35,412 nucleotides of DNA from Rhodanobacter sp. 67-28 (lineage in GTDB: Bacteria > Pseudomonadota > Gammaproteobacteria > Xanthomonadales > Rhodanobacteraceae), in contig MKTU01000033.1 of the NCBI GenBank assembly GCA_001898415.1, positions 1-35,412 of the forward strand, written 5' to 3'. The notes beneath the pieces were generated by a model. That model was not told where the DNA came from and did no database searches. It saw nothing but the letters and a program-made list of their open reading frames with translations. How positions within the stretch are numbered: the stretch's first letter is position 1; every line of letters begins with the position of its first letter. The position numbers were made by a program, and so were the translations under genes. Shown piece by piece: positions 31,935 to 35,412 of the stretch.

Positions 31935-33373
31935 ATGGCGTGATCTACACCCAGCCTCTCCTGCCTGAGTATGAAGGCAACTTGCTCATCGAAGCTCTAC
32001 CCTCGATGGGGCGGACTGATCAGGAACTGCTGGAGGCGATGAAACAGCAACCCGCATTTTCTGTCGCCGAACGGACGCTCCCGGCGTCGGTCCGGCGGGA
32101 GATGACCTACCGTCTCAGGCAGTTGTTCATTCCTCTGCCGATTCATTTCGAGCTGCTCGAGGAGTTGTCGATTTGCGTGCGTCGGAGCTATGTGTGGCGC
32201 AACCCCCTCCGTCCACAAGCGCAGGCGTTCCTCCATCATCCTGGAGTTAGCGCGATTGCCGGCGACTTCCTGGTCGAACGAACCGCATCCAGCCACCTCC
32301 TGCTGGTTAAGGGCATCTCAGGCATCGGGAAGAGTACTGCCATCGAGTCCTGCCTCCGGGCCTTGGGGCCTCAGGTGATTCGGCACACGCGTTATCGCGG
32401 GACTGCGATCAACGAAACGCAAGTCGTTTGGGTGAAGGTCAGTTGTCCCGAAGATCGTTCGCTCAAGACCTTGTGCACCAGGATCCTGCAGGCCGCCGAT
32501 GCGGCGCTCGGTGAACGCACATACGCACCGCAGTACCTTGCCGACCCGAGGATCACCACGGGCGTGTTGATCCATGCGGTATTCCAATGCTTGGCCAACG
32601 TCCATATAGGCGTACTGGCCGTCGATGAGATGCAAAATCTGTTCGCTTCCAAGGGGCAGCCTGCACAGGAACTGCTGAATTTCCTGTTGCGACTGAAGGA
32701 CGAAGGTGGGATCTGCCTCGTGTTGTGTGGGACATACGCGGCACTCGAACTCCTGAACCGCAAGTTCCGGTTGTCACGTCGCATCGCGGGCAGCGAGGTG
32801 GAGCTGAAAATGCCTATGTCCGCGTCCGATGAGGAATGGAACGGCTTCGCGGAAATCCTTTGGGGATATCAGTGGTTGGCCGAACCAGAGGCCTATTCGG
32901 AAGAGCATGCACAGGTGTTGTTTGACCTGACGCGCGGAATTCGCGGGGTAGTCGTTAGCCTGTTCATCGTGGCCCAGGGGGATGCCATTCGATGTGGTAA
33001 GCGATCGTTGACGACCACCGATCTTCGGAATACCTGGAATCGGCGCTTCGGGAGGATCCATGAGGCCATGAGTGCGTTGCGTAGTGGTACGCCGGCCAAT
33101 TTGAGCAAGTGGGACGATTTGTGCGACGCACTCACGTTGCAAGAGCTTATTGACGCCAAGAAGGCGAGGACGGCGTCGGGGTCACCCCTGCTGCAGAGGC
33201 CGGCGACTGAGGCGAAGGTACTTTCCGATAAGGTTGCGCACAGCAAAGGTCCACCTCGGCGAAAGCGAACGGGCGCCAAGCCACGGGTGGACGCGAGTCT
33301 TGGCAAGCTCACCCAGCCCGAAGGACTCGATGAGTTGATGGCCGAGGGAATCATAGGCCTGCCGCCGGAGTAA
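31931..33373 (+). CDS. tnsC: TnsC: AAA+ ATPase regulator of Tn7-like transposition
   Basis: This protein has 480 residues; Tn7 TnsC has 555. Walker A is GISGIGKST (128-136, K134). Walker B is VLAVDEMQ with D232 and E233, and it is followed by a sensor region, LVLCGTYAALEL. It is a TniB/TnsC-type AAA+ protein that polymerises on DNA, links the TniQ/TnsD targeting protein to TnsAB and gives target immunity. Its ATG overlaps the tnsB TGA (ATGA). The C-terminal 80 residues are basic and low-complexity. Its stop codon shares an A with the start of the next gene (TAATG). Confidence 0.93.
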   Translation: MNGVIYTQPLLPEYEGNLLIEALPSMGRTDQELLEAMKQQPAFSVAERTLPASVRREMTYRLRQLFIPLPIHFELLEELSICVRRSYVWRNPLRPQAQAFLHHPGVSAIAGDFLVERTASSHLLLVKGISGIGKSTAIESCLRALGPQVIRHTRYRGTAINETQVVWVKVSCPEDRSLKTLCTRILQAADAALGERTYAPQYLADPRITTGVLIHAVFQCLANVHIGVLAVDEMQNLFASKGQPAQELLNFLLRLKDEGGICLVLCGTYAALELLNRKFRLSRRIAGSEVELKMPMSASDEEWNGFAEILWGYQWLAEPEAYSEEHAQVLFDLTRGIRGVVVSLFIVAQGDAIRCGKRSLTTTDLRNTWNRRFGRIHEAMSALRSGTPANLSKWDDLCDALTLQELIDAKKARTASGSPLLQRPATEAKVLSDKVAHSKGPPRRKRTGAKPRVDASLGKLTQPEGLDELMAEGIIGLPPE

Positions 33374-35298
33374 TGCCTGTGAGCCTGCCCAGCCCTTTCC
33401 CCGGAGAAACGACGTTTAGTTTCATGGTTCGCGTGGTGCTGCGATCCGGCGTCAGGTCACCCCAGCTTTTATTCGATCGCATGGAGCAGTCGAGGCACGC
33501 CCTCTCGTCGCCGTTTGGTCCGGGGACTGCAAACCTGTTTCGTGCGTTTCCTGGACTCAGCGCATTGGTCCGTCCTGAAGATCTCATCTGGAACCACACG
33601 ACGTCCCCCCTGCTGGTGGCGTTTTCAGGTCGGGTCACGAGTGAATCGGATCGGGAGGCATTCTGTAGTGCGGTGCTGCGGTCGGACGCGTGGCGCCAGG
33701 GAGGACGCGCCTGCCGTTGCTTGAGGCCTCGTGGGCTTCGCGAATGTCCTCTGTGTCGTGAGGACGACATCAGGGTGTACGGAGTAGCCTATTGGCACCG
33801 GGAACATCAGGTACGCCCGGTGTCGAGATGCTGGAGGCATGATGTGTCGCTGCTCGAGCACGTCTGGAGTCCGGGGACGGGATTCGAGCTGGAGTTGCCC
33901 GGTTTTGGGCGATACGCAGCCGTCGCCAAGGTTGTGGATATGCCGCCCATGTCTTCCAGTGGGTTGGATCTCTGGATGGCTAAAGCAATCGCCAGTGTGC
34001 TGGCTGCACCTTGGACATCGGATGTGCATGCGCGACAGCTTCTAGCCGCAGAGGCGGCGGAAGTCGGACTCTATGCTCATGGCATGGCCCAGCTGGAGAA
34101 GATTCATGGCCAGGTGCTGGAAACGGTAGGTGTTCCGTACCTCACCTCGCTGGATTACTCCACGGCGTATTCCCCGAAGCGGGGAGCCCGGTTCGCAAGG
34201 CCCCTGACTCGACGGAAGTCGGCCTTGGATCCGGTGCTGACGCTTCTGCTCGCTGCCACCTTGGGACTGCCTCACGAGGCCTTGGTATCGCCGCTTAGCC
34301 CGGTGCGGTCGGCCACGCCTGAGCTGGTGCTCATGTCGTCGGCCGAGGAGTCCGAAAGGGCAAGAATCAAGGAAGTGCTTGAGGCTAACGGCTATGTCTT
34401 GTCGCGTGCTGCAGCGAGCTTGGGTGTTTCGTGGAGTGTATTGACGACGATGATCCGGAAGCACGGCATTGTCTGCCCGATTGTCGTGGGTCCCCATGCG
34501 AAGTTTGACAAGGTGACCATTGAGGCCATGATCCGGGCCGTGAAATGCGGCGAGAGCTGGGCAAGTCTCAAGAAGCGATTCGGATGTGGGAATCACCACC
34601 TTGGCACACTGAAGATCTATGACGCCACGCTACTCGAAGCCGCGGCAAAGGCTCAACGGCAACACCTGGTCGATGCCTATCGATGTGTCGTTACGCATGC
34701 ACTCGCATCCCATCCGCGACCTTCGCGGGGGGAAATTAGGACTCGGCTGGTGACCGAGATGAGCTACTTGGAGCACCACGACAAGGCCTGGCTTCGGTTG
34801 CAGCTGGATCAAGTTCCCCGACGTAATAGGGTATCGTCCAAGCCAAGACGCGACTCCGCCGGCGACTTGGCTCTGGATCGGGTCACCGTGGCGGCCCTCC
34901 ATCGTGCGATGGGGCAGGCGTTGGCGCTTCGGCCACCCCGGCAACTCACGCGAGCGCTCTTGCTGCGGCTGGGCGGCATCTCGACATCTATTTACCTCAA
35001 GTTGGTCCCCTCTCGCCTTCCTGAGACCTACGCGTTCCTGGTCTCCAGCGAGGAGTCGTCGGATAGCTATTTCACCAGACGCATAGAGTATGCGTTGACT
35101 CTTCTGGCCAGCGAGGCTCGGCCGGTAACTCTTATTCGGCTACGCCGGGCCAGCGGTCTGACCGAACCCAGGATTGTCGAGAACAAGACTTTGGTTCGGC
35201 GGTTAGTCGCCGCGTCCGGTCTTCCGGTCAGCCCCAAGGCGGTCGACTGGCTCCACACCGGCGATCGTGAAAGTAGGGCGGCCCGGCTGGTACACTAG
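33373..35298 (+). CDS. TniQ/TnsD-family target-site selection protein
   Basis: This protein has 641 residues, longer than Tn7 TnsD (508) and far longer than the minimal TniQ of CRISPR-associated elements. The N-terminal TniQ domain runs from PFPGETTFSFMVRV to about residue 110. A zinc-binding part follows with CRC (114-116), ECPLC (125-128), YWHREH and CWRH (C153, H156). The remaining 450 residues include several HTH-like helices (RAAASLGVSWSVLTTMIRKH; SWASLKKRFGCG). That length and DNA-binding content suggest it recognises a fixed attachment site, like TnsD, rather than acting through guide RNA. The ATG shares a base with the tnsC stop. Confidence 0.9.
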   Translation: MPVSLPSPFPGETTFSFMVRVVLRSGVRSPQLLFDRMEQSRHALSSPFGPGTANLFRAFPGLSALVRPEDLIWNHTTSPLLVAFSGRVTSESDREAFCSAVLRSDAWRQGGRACRCLRPRGLRECPLCREDDIRVYGVAYWHREHQVRPVSRCWRHDVSLLEHVWSPGTGFELELPGFGRYAAVAKVVDMPPMSSSGLDLWMAKAIASVLAAPWTSDVHARQLLAAEAAEVGLYAHGMAQLEKIHGQVLETVGVPYLTSLDYSTAYSPKRGARFARPLTRRKSALDPVLTLLLAATLGLPHEALVSPLSPVRSATPELVLMSSAEESERARIKEVLEANGYVLSRAAASLGVSWSVLTTMIRKHGIVCPIVVGPHAKFDKVTIEAMIRAVKCGESWASLKKRFGCGNHHLGTLKIYDATLLEAAAKAQRQHLVDAYRCVVTHALASHPRPSRGEIRTRLVTEMSYLEHHDKAWLRLQLDQVPRRNRVSSKPRRDSAGDLALDRVTVAALHRAMGQALALRPPRQLTRALLLRLGGISTSIYLKLVPSRLPETYAFLVSSEESSDSYFTRRIEYALTLLASEARPVTLIRLRRASGLTEPRIVENKTLVRRLVAASGLPVSPKAVDWLHTGDRESRAARLVH

Positions 35299-35360
35299 AA
35301 CTTGGAGTCGGACCGTCGGCAAAGTTGCAAAAAGCGGTTCAACTTTGGGTGTCCTCTGCT

Positions 35361-35395
35361 AACAGTAACTTTTGACAGGCACCACTTTCTTTTGA
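35361..35395 (-). mobile_element. Right-end TnsB-site-like repeats of the Tn7-like element (terminus outside window)
   Basis: On the minus strand TCAAAAGTTACTGTT (35375-35361) and TCAAAAGAAAGTGGT (35395-35381) match the left-end motif in inverse orientation, spaced 20 bases. Each is preceded by TG, giving TGTCAAAAG. A weaker AAAGTT site lies near 35340. More copies and the terminal TGT probably follow beyond 35412. The sites begin 63 bases after the tniQ stop, so no tnsE gene fits before them. Confidence 0.65.
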
Positions 35396-35412
35396 CACCT
35401 ATCATTAATTTT

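Noticed and set aside
35390..35412. Exact right terminus of the transposon inside the window
   Set aside because: The bases nine positions before the outermost repeat read TGA rather than TGT on the minus strand and do not match the left terminus, so the true end is probably outside.

Overview
The window looks like high-GC gammaproteobacterial chromosome, most likely Lysobacterales/Xanthomonadales and perhaps Rhodanobacteraceae. This is inferred from the housekeeping proteins, the GC-rich intergenic repeats and the RHS/IS content; no rRNA or other marker gene is present to confirm it.

Layout. (1) 1-4181 is ordinary chromosome: a YceI-family periplasmic protein (cut by the window edge), an IspB-type polyprenyl diphosphate synthase, a divergent MFS transporter, and a DedA-rhodanese membrane fusion protein. 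(2) From about 4335 to beyond 35412 the sequence reads as one large Tn7-like transposon. A left end with three repeats of a 15-bp motif lies at 4335-4460. A complete tnsA-tnsB-tnsC-tniQ/tnsD operon lies at 28990-35298. Inverted copies of the same 15-bp motif lie at 35361-35395, so the right terminus is just outside the window. No CRISPR array or Cas gene is visible. (3) The cargo begins with decayed DNA at 4.6-6.1 kb: a HipA remnant, an IS21 end and an IS5 remnant. Two small regulator or antitoxin genes follow.

(4) The most interesting block is 7401-17884. Two paralogous three-gene operons each encode an SMC/Rad50-like ABC ATPase with a two-CxxC zinc-hook-like segment, a middle protein with a shared GPYY...GLVD motif, and a PD-(D/E)xK nuclease-like protein. 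Between them sit a convergent amino-DNA methyltransferase and a tyrosine-recombinase-fold protein with no candidate catalytic tyrosine; a small extra gene closes the second operon. The gene order and motifs resemble the ABC-three-component (ABC-3C/Lamassu-like) class of conflict systems. The twinned arrangement with a methyltransferase and a recombinase-like gene is not one I recognise.

(5) 18.0-28.0 kb is a polymorphic-toxin region. A 1,916-residue secreted RHS/YD-repeat protein carries five FN3-like repeats. It is flanked by two short secreted RHS-core cassettes with different C-terminal toxin domains, a putative zinc peptidase and a putative PD-(D/E)xK nuclease. Each cassette is followed by a candidate immunity gene. 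IS3, IS5 and IS21 remnants lie between these parts.

Overall the element appears to combine Tn7-like transposition (targeted by its own TniQ/TnsD protein) with an anti-invader cargo and an inter-bacterial toxin cargo.
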